Shown here: positions 1-7,060 of the stretch, piece after piece
Position numbering within the stretch: the stretch's first letter is position 1
Layout: every line of letters starts with the position of its first letter
Source: an uncultured Clostridia bacterium
GTDB taxonomy: Bacteria; Bacillota; Clostridia; Christensenellales; UBA1242
Reading direction: 5' to 3'
Assembly: GCA_944381105.1 (NCBI GenBank)
Contig: CALWJU010000015.1
Span: 1-41,082, forward strand
DNA: 41,082 bases
Program-made: the position numbers and the translations under genes
The notes under the pieces: model-generated
What the model saw: the letters and a program-made list of their open reading frames with translations, nothing else
The model's database searches: none
Told to the model about the DNA's origin: nothing

Positions 1-102
1 CAGTGCGAATATTGCAATAAATATCACAGCAAGCACTAGTAAAAATAGCATTATCATTGCAGTCAATCGCCACCTATAACTTCTCTTGTACTTCTCGTCC
101 AT
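1..102 (-). CDS. Partial gene: N-terminus of a membrane-anchored protein
   Basis: An ATG at 102 preceded by a strong AGGGAGGG ribosome binding site opens a frame that runs off the window edge after 34 codons. The visible peptide has a basic start (residues 4-12 include K, R, R, R) followed by about 20 hydrophobic residues (M16 to L34). This is a signal peptide or a first membrane anchor in the positive-inside orientation. It lies downstream of rplS on the same strand, about 250 nt away. In many Firmicutes signal peptidase I genes sit near rplS, but nothing visible proves that here, so the function is unknown. Confidence 0.6.
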   Translation of the reverse strand, partial: MDEKYKRSYRWRLTAMIMLFLLVLAVIFIAIFAL

Positions 103-354
103 ATTTCCCTCCCTTTTTATCTTGTGATAAATCTTATAAAATAAACTTTATTTTTCATCTTTATTTTACCCTTCCACAACTTTTCATGTCAAGCAAATAG
201 GTAAAATTGTGCAAAATTTGTCAAAAAAGCGGAAAATAGATTTTTGCATAAAAAAAAGACCTAACCTAATTAAAATGAGCCTAGTACTATCTTTCTTTTT
301 GCTACACTTCAATTTAAGTAAAGTCTTTTATTTAATATTTAATTTTATTGTTTT

Positions 355-705
355 CTATTTGTTGTCTGCTGATTTAATCTTTGCAGCCTTGCCTGTAAGG
401 TCTCTTACATAATAGAGTTTTGCTCGTCTTGGCTTACCCTTTCTTACCACGTCTATACTTGCAACGAGTGGTGAGTGAAGAGGGAATGTTCTCTCAACGC
501 CAACGCCATTTGAAATCTTTCTTACAGTGAAACTTTCTCTTGCTCCACCGTTTTTACGAGCAATAACAACGCCTTCATAGCCCTGAATTCTTTCCTTATC
601 ACCTTCTTTAATCTTAACGCCAACACGTACGGTATCGCCGATGTTAAACTCAGGTATATTTTCTTTCATATATTCTTTCTCGATTTGATCGATTATGTTA
701 GCCAC
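355..705 (-). CDS. rplS: 50S ribosomal protein L19
   Basis: The 116-residue product is normal length for L19, a large-subunit protein at the 30S-50S interface. It has the family's N-terminal [12 protein letters not shown] segment, the GYEGVVI strand, and the C-terminal [18 protein letters not shown] signature. The start is GTG at 705, preceded by AAGGAGAAAATAACC; no ATG fits. It follows rpsU by 54 nt on the same strand and probably shares its promoter. L19 usually lies directly after trmD in Firmicutes, but here trmD is at 22,142-22,807, so the gene has moved away from its ancestral cluster. Confidence 0.97.
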   Translation of the reverse strand: MANIIDQIEKEYMKENIPEFNIGDTVRVGVKIKEGDKERIQGYEGVVIARKNGGARESFTVRKISNGVGVERTFPLHSPLVASIDVVRKGKPRRAKLYYVRDLTGKAAKIKSADNK

Positions 706-759
706 GGTTATTTTCTCCTTTTAATTAAAATTTATTTTTAATGTTTTAAGATGGCAAGT

Positions 760-942
760 TTAGCCTCTCTTTCTTGCTCTTTTTCTAGCCGCTTCACGTT
801 TCATTTTCTTTGCAACGCTAGGTTTATAGTATGCTTCTTTACGTCTAATGTCGCCGATAATGCCGTCTTTTTGGCATTTTCTTTTAAACTTTTTTAAAGC
901 ACTTTCCAAACTCTCGTTTTCGCCGACTTTAACAGTTGTCAA
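760..942 (-). CDS. rpsU: 30S ribosomal protein S21
   Basis: S21 is a small, very basic 30S protein involved in initiation. The body matches the family: ENESLESALKKFKRKC near the N-terminus and an Arg/Lys-rich tail (KKMKREAARKRARKRG). The frame extends to a GTG at 954, but the best start is TTG at 942, placed about 7 nt after AGGTGGTG and giving the usual 60-residue protein beginning M-T-T-V-K-V-G-E-N. The alternative GTG start would add V-R-N residues with no family counterpart. A perfect-consensus promoter lies upstream (980-1008). It is followed by rplS. Confidence 0.93.
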   Translation of the reverse strand: MTTVKVGENESLESALKKFKRKCQKDGIIGDIRRKEAYYKPSVAKKMKREAARKRARKRG

Positions 943-979
943 ATTTCTCACCACCTTCTAATTTTAGTTTTACCTTTAT

Positions 980-1008
980 ATTATATTGAAATGCATTATC
1001 TTTGTCAA
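980..1008 (-). promoter_or_regulatory. Consensus SigA promoter of rpsU-rplS
   Basis: On the minus strand TTGACA (1003-1008) is separated by exactly 17 nt from TATAAT (980-985). Both boxes are perfect matches, as expected for a highly expressed ribosomal protein unit. Confidence 0.92.
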
Positions 1009-1023
1009 GAATTTTTAACAAAT

Positions 1024-2310
1024 TCATTTGATTATTTTTGCAAGTGCACCGTCACGGAAAGGTTTTTCGATTTTTACCTTTACAATTTGGTCAATAATAC
1101 CCTCGCCCAACTTGCCATTATCCTTTATGTAGCACCTTATATAGTTTTCGGTGTAGCCTATAAAGTAACCGTCCTCTTCCTCTTCTACTAGCACATGCCC
1201 AAATTTATTCTTTTTTATAAAGTTTTCTTTTAGGGTTTGATTTAACTTTATAAGGACTTCACTTCTTCTCTTTTTTACCTCGTAAGGCAGGTCTTTATAT
1301 AACTTAGATGCCACAGTGCCCTCACGGCTAGAATAGATAAATATGTGAAGAGCAGAAAAGCCTACCTCTTTTATAAAGTCTACCGTCTCTTGAAATTCCT
1401 CTTCGCTCTCCCCTGGAAAACCAACTATAACATCGGTAGTAATGCCAGCATGAGAAAAATATTTTCTTATCGTTTCTACCGACTTTTTAAACTGCTCGGC
1501 TGTGTAATGTCTATTCATCCTTTTTAAAACTTGGGTACTACCGCTTTGAAGAGATAGATGAAAATGCGGACAAAAATTGTTAAGCGAGGCAAGCCCTTTT
1601 GCAAAGTCCTCACTTATTAAACTCTCTTCCATTGAGGAAAGTCTCAGCCTTATATTAAAGGTGTCAAGTTCGGTAAGCAGAGTGAGTAAGGCTGGCTTTC
1701 CGTCGATTTTGTAATCGGTTACATTTATCCCAGTAAGCACTATCTCTTTAATACTGTCGTCAAGCGAGGACACCTCGTTGATGATTGAGAAAATTCCCCT
1801 TGACCTACTTCGCCCTCGCAAGTATGGTATTATACAATATGAACAAAAATTATTGCAACCGTCTTGTATTTTTATGTATGCCCTCGCCCTCGTCTGCTCT
1901 GCAAATAGGTCATCCTCATAGTCTTTTGGAAGTTTTTCAGTTCTGTCATGTTTTCTTAAATATCTCTTGTCATTTTTAGCAAGTTTATCAATATATTCAG
2001 AGATTTTTATCTTCCCAGCAGTACCGCTGACATAGGTCGCACCCTTTTCAAGAAATTGAGTACTATTTTTTTGGCTTGCACAACCACAAACGAAAAATTT
2101 GGCATTTTTGTTGTATTTTTTACATCTAGCGATCATCTGCCGAGACTTTTTCTCCGCCTCCTGAGTAACCGCACATGTGTTTATAACATAAACGTCGGCA
2201 TAACCCAACTGGTCTGTCGATTCATATCCTTTAAGTTTTAAGTTGTAAATAAGTGCATCGCTTTCATATTTGTTTACCTTGCACCCTAGTGTCATAACAC
2301 ATACTTTCAT
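1024..2310 (-). CDS. mtaB: tRNA N6-threonylcarbamoyladenosine(37) methylthiotransferase MtaB
   Basis: MtaB adds a methylthio group to t6A37 of ANN-decoding tRNAs using two [4Fe-4S] clusters. The 428-residue protein has the UPF0004 domain (about 1-120) with cluster cysteines C10, C46 and C77, then a radical-SAM domain whose C152-x3-C156-x2-C159 motif lies in DGCNNFCSYCIIPYLRGRSRS. A C-terminal TRAM-like region follows from about 370. The opening MKVCVMTLGCKVNKYESD is typical of MtaB rather than MiaB. The ATG at 2310 has no Shine-Dalgarno sequence, and a TAAAAT -10 box lies only 9 nt upstream, so the mRNA leader should be about 2-3 nt. Confidence 0.94.
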   Translation of the reverse strand: MKVCVMTLGCKVNKYESDALIYNLKLKGYESTDQLGYADVYVINTCAVTQEAEKKSRQMIARCKKYNKNAKFFVCGCASQKNSTQFLEKGATYVSGTAGKIKISEYIDKLAKNDKRYLRKHDRTEKLPKDYEDDLFAEQTRARAYIKIQDGCNNFCSYCIIPYLRGRSRSRGIFSIINEVSSLDDSIKEIVLTGINVTDYKIDGKPALLTLLTELDTFNIRLRLSSMEESLISEDFAKGLASLNNFCPHFHLSLQSGSTQVLKRMNRHYTAEQFKKSVETIRKYFSHAGITTDVIVGFPGESEEEFQETVDFIKEVGFSALHIFIYSSREGTVASKLYKDLPYEVKKRRSEVLIKLNQTLKENFIKKNKFGHVLVEEEEDGYFIGYTENYIRCYIKDNGKLGEGIIDQIVKVKIEKPFRDGALAKIIK

Positions 2311-2319
2311 AGCAATGTT

Positions 2320-2348
2320 ATTTTAGCAAAATATCAAAAAAATTGCAA
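2320..2348 (-). promoter_or_regulatory. mtaB promoter, nearly leaderless
   Basis: TTGCAA (2343-2348), a 17-nt spacer and TAAAAT (2320-2325) read on the minus strand. The mtaB ATG starts 9 nt after the -10 box, leaving no room for a ribosome binding site. Confidence 0.7.
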
Positions 2349-2379
2349 CAATATTGGAGAAAATTGTCTTTATTTGTGA

Positions 2380-2394
2380 TATAATTAGAGTATG
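2380..2394 (+). promoter_or_regulatory. Extended -10 promoter abutting the DUF4186 start codon
   Basis: TGATATAAT (TG extension plus perfect TATAAT at 2380-2385) is followed by exactly 6 nt and then the ATG at 2392. With a normal discriminator the A of ATG would be +1. No convincing -35 box is seen at 17 nt, but the TG extension can compensate. There is no Shine-Dalgarno sequence. Confidence 0.72.
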
Positions 2395-2760
2395 TTAGAT
2401 TATCAAGACATATTAAGTAAATTAAATAAATCACCATTTAGAGCAAAGTTCCGCCTGTCAAAACAAGACATAGAATATATTGACAAGAAAGGGCTTAGCA
2501 CAATTAGGTCGCATGCCTATGACTTTGTAAAGAAAAGACTTGCTCCATATCCCACACTGAACGACGGAAAACAAACACCTATGAAAAAACACCCTGTCTT
2601 TGTCGCCCAGCATGCAACAGCCACATGTTGTAGAGGCTGTCTTGAAAAATGGCACGAAATACCTAAAAATAAGGCTCTTGACAGTTACGAGATTGATTTT
2701 ATAGTCAATTTAATCATGGCATGGATTGATAGCCAAATAGAAAAAAGCAAAAATCCATAG
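2392..2760 (+). CDS. DUF4186 family protein
   Basis: The 122-residue soluble protein matches DUF4186: a conserved centre HPVFVAQHATATCCRGCLEKW (H67 to W87) and the C-terminal IDFIVNLIMAWI helix. Cysteines C79, C80 and C83 and histidines H67, H74 and H88 could bind a metal, but that is inference; the family has no established function. The gene is alone on the plus strand, divergent from mtaB and convergent with the ABC exporter. It appears to be translated from a leaderless mRNA because the -10 box is 6 nt from the ATG. Its 3' flank holds phased A-tracts and a bidirectional terminator. Confidence 0.88.
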   Translation: MLDYQDILSKLNKSPFRAKFRLSKQDIEYIDKKGLSTIRSHAYDFVKKRLAPYPTLNDGKQTPMKKHPVFVAQHATATCCRGCLEKWHEIPKNKALDSYEIDFIVNLIMAWIDSQIEKSKNP

Positions 2761-2773
2761 AATAGAATATAAC

Positions 2774-2861
2774 GAAAATATAAAAATCAACAAAAAAATA
2801 TAAAAAATCAACATTAAAATCATTAAAAAAATGATAAAAAACCTTAAAAAGCACAAAAAAA
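2774..2861. repeat. Phased A-tracts (predicted curved DNA) 3' of the DUF4186 gene
   Basis: Eight to nine runs of 4-7 A centred near 2784, 2795, 2805, 2817, 2828, 2839, 2848 and 2858 give a spacing of about 10.5 nt, one per helical turn. Such phasing predicts strong static bending. The A-rich strand is the sense strand of the preceding gene. Confidence 0.75.
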
Positions 2862-2892
2862 CGCTAAAAATTGACAAAATTAGCGTTTTTTT
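2855..2892. terminator. Bidirectional intrinsic terminator
   Basis: AAAAAAACGCTAA (2855-2867) pairs perfectly with TTAGCGTTTTTTT (2880-2892) around a 12-nt loop. It has U-tracts in both directions and serves the convergent DUF4186 and ABC exporter genes. Confidence 0.9.
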
Positions 2893-3007
2893 ATTAAATT
2901 ATGTATTTTTAATTTTATGTATTTCATCTATTTTCAATTTAATTTATTTTATTTTATTATGTTTTTTATTAAAATTTTTAAAATTTCAACAACTTTGATA
3001 TTTCAAT

Positions 3008-4864
3008 TTAAATATTTTCTGCTAAGAACATATTGTGAAATTTTTCATTGTTTTTAAACAAATCGTCAAATGTTCCTTCATCGACAATTTTTCCGTCATC
3101 AAGGAAGAAAATTTTATCCACATTTTTTATAGTTGAAAGCCTATGAGCGACTATAACTATTGTACTTGCACCTTTTAAACTATCGATACTTTCTTTTACA
3201 TGTTCTTGTGCGAAATTGTCAAGTGAACTTGTACTTTCGTCAAAGATTATAATCGGAGTTTTTCTTAAAAATGCCCTAGCAATAGCAAGTCTCTGTCTCT
3301 GTCCGCCAGAGAGTTTAATTCCACTCTCACCAACCACTGTATCAAGACCTTTTGGAAGAGTGGAAATAAATTCTTTTAGATAAGATTTCTCAATTGCATT
3401 TTCTATTTCTTCCTCGCTAGCATCAGCCTTTGCCATTAAGAGATTTTCTCGAATAGACATATCAAAGATATATGGAAATTGATTTACAAGAGAGATATTG
3501 GCTCTTAAACTATCCTTTGTCAAATCATTTATATTCTCGTCGTCTATTGTAATTTCTCCGCTGTCGACTTCGTACATCTTGGACATAAGCGAGAGTATTG
3601 TGGACTTTCCACTACCAGACTTACCTACAAAGGCAACAGTGGTATGAGGCTTTATCACAAAGGAGAGATTTTCAACAACATTTTCTCCTTTGACCGTCTC
3701 GCTCTCCTCGTCCTCACGATTTAAGTCATCTTTTGAGCGGAGTTTATCAATATAACCATAACTTACATCTTTAAATTCAATCTTACCTTGAACATTTTTA
3801 AGTTCTTTATTTCCAAACCTCTCAACAGGAAAGACCTTATTATCAAAGAGTTCAAATATACGATTTCCAAAAATTTCTATATCATTTTTGATGTCTAAAA
3901 TTTGACTTAGTTCAAAAATAAGATTGTTAAACGAATTCCTATTTGAATATATTATCATAAACGACGAAAACACTAAAAGCGACCTTTCAAGTAGGATTAT
4001 ACCAACAAAAAGTGCCGTCATAGCAAAGATTGCATTTACAATATTTCTTGTTTGAGCATACAACACCTGTTGTATATTATGTTTGCAAGAAAAATTGTTA
4101 TACTCATCATAATATTTTTCTGTTGTTACTTTGAGTTTTTCTTCAAGTCCGAGCGATTTTATATCCCTCTCGCTTTTGATAATCTCGGTGGTAAGCGAAT
4201 TTATTTTATCAAACTTCTTGTTTGAGATTTTTACATTTTTCTTTCTGATTCTTAGTCTTATTCTTTCTATTATAAAGGAAATTATCATACCAGCTGTCAA
4301 TATAAGACCGATAATCCAATTAAGTACAAATATATAAATTCCTATAACCAGAAAGTAAGTTATATTTGATATATAGTCAACTGCTGTTACCAACTTTCCT
4401 ACTAATCTATTTGGGTCATTGACTATCCTTTGGGCAAAGGTTCCTGTCGAATTGTTGGCATAGGTGCTTGCACTAAACTTAAAGGCTTGATAGGCAAGGT
4501 CGTTGTTCATTTTTGAAACAACTTTGGTGGAAAACTTGTGATATATTATGCTTTGCAACGCATAACATATTCTACACAAAATCAAAATTATTGCTACAAT
4601 AATAAATTTTATCATTGCACTTTGGAAAAGTTCGCTCTGCCCTGCCACCGCCTCTGTGATGTCTGCAATGCCTTCGGCAAACAAAATTGTGGTAAAAACA
4701 TTTAATACGATCGTCAAAAGGGTAATTATAATGTAGCCAAATATGTACATTTTATATCCCTTCATATAGTCCCAAATTGACGGGATATTGTTTGCCTTGC
4801 GGTAGGCTTTTCTTGCCTTTTTCTCCTCTCTTGTCAGTTTCTTCTTTCCCCTCTTTATCTCCAT
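3008..4864 (-). CDS. ABC exporter half-transporter (TMD-NBD fusion)
   Basis: A 618-residue half-transporter. A basic N-terminal stretch is followed by a type-I exporter membrane domain with about six helices (roughly residues 35-310). The nucleotide-binding domain carries Walker A (VGKSGSGKST), signature LSGGQRQRLAIARA, Walker B IIIFDEST and an H-loop in VAHRLST, so it should be catalytically competent, acting as a homodimer or with a distant partner. The frame extends 18 codons further, but the ATG at 4864 is preferred: it has AGGGGGC just upstream, and the longer form would cover the promoter. An acidic insert (about DKLRSKDDLNREDEESE) sits early in the NBD. Substrate unknown; no partner gene is adjacent. 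Confidence 0.9.
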   Translation of the reverse strand: MEIKRGKKKLTREEKKARKAYRKANNIPSIWDYMKGYKMYIFGYIIITLLTIVLNVFTTILFAEGIADITEAVAGQSELFQSAMIKFIIVAIILILCRICYALQSIIYHKFSTKVVSKMNNDLAYQAFKFSASTYANNSTGTFAQRIVNDPNRLVGKLVTAVDYISNITYFLVIGIYIFVLNWIIGLILTAGMIISFIIERIRLRIRKKNVKISNKKFDKINSLTTEIIKSERDIKSLGLEEKLKVTTEKYYDEYNNFSCKHNIQQVLYAQTRNIVNAIFAMTALFVGIILLERSLLVFSSFMIIYSNRNSFNNLIFELSQILDIKNDIEIFGNRIFELFDNKVFPVERFGNKELKNVQGKIEFKDVSYGYIDKLRSKDDLNREDEESETVKGENVVENLSFVIKPHTTVAFVGKSGSGKSTILSLMSKMYEVDSGEITIDDENINDLTKDSLRANISLVNQFPYIFDMSIRENLLMAKADASEEEIENAIEKSYLKEFISTLPKGLDTVVGESGIKLSGGQRQRLAIARAFLRKTPIIIFDESTSSLDNFAQEHVKESIDSLKGASTIVIVAHRLSTIKNVDKIFFLDDGKIVDEGTFDDLFKNNEKFHNMFLAENI

Positions 4865-4889
4865 TTTGCCCCCTGTACAATAGGCTTTT

Positions 4890-4918
4890 AGTATAACATA
4901 GCATGCAATTTTTGTCAA
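4890..4918 (-). promoter_or_regulatory. ABC exporter promoter
   Basis: On the minus strand TTGACA (4913-4918), a 17-nt spacer ending in TGT (extended -10) and TATACT (4890-4895). The leader to the ATG at 4864 is about 19 nt. Confidence 0.88.
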
Positions 4919-5013
4919 TAATAAATTTTATATATATTATTAAATTAGTAAGATGAAATATTTTTAAAATTGTTTTTATGGTTGGAGAAAAATATTGTGA
5001 GACACAAGATAAA

Positions 5014-5105
5014 GGCGAGAGTGCAGGAATTTTTAAATTTCTTTAAAAATTCCTAAAAAGTGTGAAACACTTTTTGGTGAGCATTTATGCTCACGCACTC
5101 TCGCC
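5014..5105. repeat. Near-gapless four-way cloverleaf (multi-arm inverted repeat)
   Basis: An outer 11-bp stem GGCGAGAGTGC (5014-5024) / GCACTCTCGCC (5095-5105) encloses three perfect hairpins: a 13-bp stem (5025-5037 with 5042-5054), a 9-bp stem (5055-5063 with 5067-5075) and an 8-bp stem (5077-5084 with 5087-5094). Only G5076 and the small loops are unpaired. It lies between the ssb-like gene (3' side) and the ABC exporter promoter. No U-tract follows it on either strand, so it does not look like a simple terminator. The rest of the 308-nt gap (4865-5172) is AT-rich with no gene. Confidence 0.85.
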
Positions 5106-5172
5106 TATAACAAAATTATAAAATTCCGATAAAATTATCAAAAATTGTAAATGTAAAAATCAACTATAAAAT

Positions 5173-5850
5173 TTACGCACCAAGTTCGCTTGAATTTTTC
5201 TCGTCCTCTTTCTCCACAACAGCAATTTTTTGCACGGAGACCTCATATGCAGTTTTTTCTTCAAAAACTCCGACGCTGACCTCTTTTTTATAGTTTCGAG
5301 ATTGTATTCTTCCCACAAGTTCAAGTTTAGTGCCAACCTTTTGATTTTGCATAAATTTAGCATTTCTTCCCCAAAGGATACAAGGTATATAGTCCGACTT
5401 ATTGAACATAGGTCTATTGACTGCAAGCAAAACGTCGCAAATTTCACGATTAAAAGGTGTTACTCTATAATTAGGCTCTTTGCAAATATAGCCTACAAGA
5501 TGCAATAAGTTGGTGTTATTGTCTTTTAGTTGCCTCTCGTCAAGCAGTTCCTTGACAAAGAATGAGAGAATAAGTCTGCTCCTGCCGTCAATCACACGAT
5601 TGTAGGAGCGAAATTCCCCACCAAAAGCCATTTTCTCTCCCTTGTTAAGTTTTAAGTTGTAGATTTTAACAAGTTTGTCGGAGATAGTGAAAGGAAGTAT
5701 ATCCACATTGTCGGACAGCCTTTCAATCTCCATTTTCCCCTCATAGAATTTTTCTCCCTCGACCTCAAAAGATTTTGTTACATCTTCGGTGAGCGATCCG
5801 ATGATTTGTCCTCTGTTATTTGAAACAGGCATAGTTAAAGTATTTTTCAT
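5173..5850 (-). CDS. Single-stranded DNA-binding protein with two OB folds
   Basis: The 225-residue product contains two tandem OB-fold segments. The N-terminal one (about 10-100) includes FYEGKMEIERLSDNVDILPF and GEFRSYNR. The C-terminal one (about 112-212) is SSB-like: LLHLVGYICKEPNYRVTP, then ILWGRNAKFMQ, VGTKLELVGRIQSRNY and YEVSVQKI. A similar two-OB arrangement is known in Clostridia as an annotated SSB paralogue. It lacks the acidic DDDIPF-type tail of the housekeeping SSB (the end is EKNSSELGA), so recruitment of partner proteins may differ. The start is ATG at 5850 behind AAGGAG. It sits 14 nt after the pdaB-like gene in one operon. Confidence 0.82.
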   Translation of the reverse strand: MKNTLTMPVSNNRGQIIGSLTEDVTKSFEVEGEKFYEGKMEIERLSDNVDILPFTISDKLVKIYNLKLNKGEKMAFGGEFRSYNRVIDGRSRLILSFFVKELLDERQLKDNNTNLLHLVGYICKEPNYRVTPFNREICDVLLAVNRPMFNKSDYIPCILWGRNAKFMQNQKVGTKLELVGRIQSRNYKKEVSVGVFEEKTAYEVSVQKIAVVEKEDEKNSSELGA

Positions 5851-5864
5851 GATTTTCTCCTTTT

Positions 5865-6629
5865 TTAATTTTTGTGTTGTACCCCATTTGCGTCTATTGT
5901 ATAATTGTCGCTGTAAATAAGTTCTCCAACGCTAGTTACTTTATAGCCTTTCATAGTAAGCCAATCTAGTGTCAATCTTAGAGAATCACATACATTGTCT
6001 GCATTGTTGTGCATAAGAATAATCGAGCCATTCTTAGCATTTTTCATTACTCTGTCAGTAACCTCACTTGCAGACAATCCTTTCCAGTCAAGAGAATCTA
6101 CATCCCATTGAACTGTTTTTAATCCAAGTGAAGAGCACACATTTAAAAGGGTATTATTATACGAGCCATATGGTGCTCTAAAAACACTAACCTCTTTGCC
6201 TGTTATATTTTTGATTTTATCAATAGAGGTGGTAAGTTCTTGTCTAATTGTCTCTTCGTCTAGTTTAACCATATCAGGATGCGTGTTGGAATGAGTTCCA
6301 ATTTCAAGCCCTGCCTCATCTATTTTTTTAACCATATCAGGATATTTATCTACCCAAAAACCTACAAGGAAGAAAGTTGCAGTAACGTTATACTCCTCCA
6401 AGATTTCTATAATCTCTTCGGTTTTATCTGCTCCCCACGCAGCGTCAAAGGAAATAGCCACCTGCTTTTCCTCGGTATCCACGCTATAAATAGGCACAAG
6501 CCTTGATGAAGAGCCAAACCAAACCTGAGCAGACGAGCCACCTTCAAAGGAAATACACAGAAGAATGACCACAACAAGCATTGCTAAAAAAATTTTGATT
6601 GTTCTTGATTTGATTACACAAAACGGCAT
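5865..6629 (-). CDS. PdaB-like polysaccharide deacetylase (NodB domain)
   Basis: A 254-residue secreted or membrane-anchored enzyme. A signal anchor spans about residues 10-28, then a NodB homology domain (about 53-245) carries FDAAWGADK (D62; the second motif Asp is Ala, as in PdaB-type proteins), the metal motif H113-x3-H117 (HSNTHP), RAPYGSYN (R151) and ILMHN near H207. Members remove acetyl groups from peptidoglycan sugars, and the PdaB subgroup is tied to spore cortex or sporulation. The ATG at 6629 follows GCGAGGT; the 15 upstream codons of the open frame overlap the promoter and are unlikely to be translated. It heads an operon with the ssb-like gene. Confidence 0.87.
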   Translation of the reverse strand: MPFCVIKSRTIKIFLAMLVVVILLCISFEGGSSAQVWFGSSSRLVPIYSVDTEEKQVAISFDAAWGADKTEEIIEILEEYNVTATFFLVGFWVDKYPDMVKKIDEAGLEIGTHSNTHPDMVKLDEETIRQELTTSIDKIKNITGKEVSVFRAPYGSYNNTLLNVCSSLGLKTVQWDVDSLDWKGLSASEVTDRVMKNAKNGSIILMHNNADNVCDSLRLTLDWLTMKGYKVTSVGELIYSDNYTIDANGVQHKN

Positions 6630-6645
6630 ACAAACCTCGCTTTTA

Positions 6646-6674
6646 ATGATAGAATAGTCAATAAATTTATTCAA
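6646..6674 (-). promoter_or_regulatory. Promoter of the pdaB-ssb operon
   Basis: On the minus strand TTGAAT (6669-6674), 17-nt spacer, TATCAT (6646-6651), about 17 nt upstream of the ATG at 6629. Confidence 0.65.
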
Positions 6675-6713
6675 TTAAAATAATGTAGAAAACTTTCGAT
6701 ATTTATTTTATTT

Positions 6714-6720
6714 TGTCGAA
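6714..6720 (+). promoter_or_regulatory. Possible single Spo0A box upstream of the pdaB-like gene
   Basis: TGTCGAA is an exact match to the Spo0A (0A) box consensus and lies about 40 nt upstream of the -35 box in an intergenic region. A single 7-mer can occur by chance. Confidence 0.35.
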
Positions 6721-6772
6721 TTACCTTGCAGTCAAAATATGTATACGATTAGTCCTTGCAAAAAATACATAA

Positions 6773-6806
6773 AAACAAAAAAAATTCCCAAAGCTCTGGG
6801 AATTTT
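6773..6806 (-). terminator. Intrinsic terminator
   Basis: AAAATTCCCA (6781-6790) pairs with TGGGAATTTT (6797-6806) around a 6-nt loop. On the minus strand a U-rich run follows, so it ends leftward transcription from the CYTH fusion gene, about 250 nt past that gene's stop. Confidence 0.85.
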
Positions 6807-7060
6807 AATTTATTGACAATTTGTCGACTTTGTAAGATAAGAAAGATTATAGTTGTCAATTTCCATTCTTTTGTTACAATATTTGCAAATATATAAAGCC
6901 AAACATCTTTTAACTCTTTAATTGCATTGCCAGCAAGAATACAAAGTAAAACTTACACTCTTTGACTACAACTCTTTGACTATATAACCTTTCAACACCT
7001 ATATAAATATTACAATTTTTTGACTCAATTTACTCGTTGGTTGCATTAAAAAGTATACCT

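Larger units (their letters stand above)
6675..7060. other. Gap upstream of the pdaB-like gene with short repeats
   Basis: No gene is seen. The stretch holds a terminator at 6773-6806, a direct repeat ACTCTTTGACTA at 6957-6968 and 6971-6982 (period 14), and a near-copy of the 3' end of the CYTH fusion gene: GCGACCAAAGAGTAA at its stop recurs as GCAACCAACGAGTAA about 30 nt downstream on the minus strand. Confidence 0.6.

Noticed and set aside
209..412. Small plus-strand gene overlapping the rplS end
   Set aside because: No ribosome binding site, low-complexity hydrophobic translation, and overlap with the well-supported rplS coding region on the other strand.
4864..4918. Upstream start of the ABC exporter (18 more codons)
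   Set aside because: A TTGACA-17-TATACT promoter overlaps that stretch, and the ATG at 4864 has its own ribosome binding site.
5014..5105. tRNA gene, because of the cloverleaf shape
   Set aside because: No anticodon-loop, T-loop or CCA features; stem lengths of 11, 13, 9 and 8 bp do not fit tRNA geometry.
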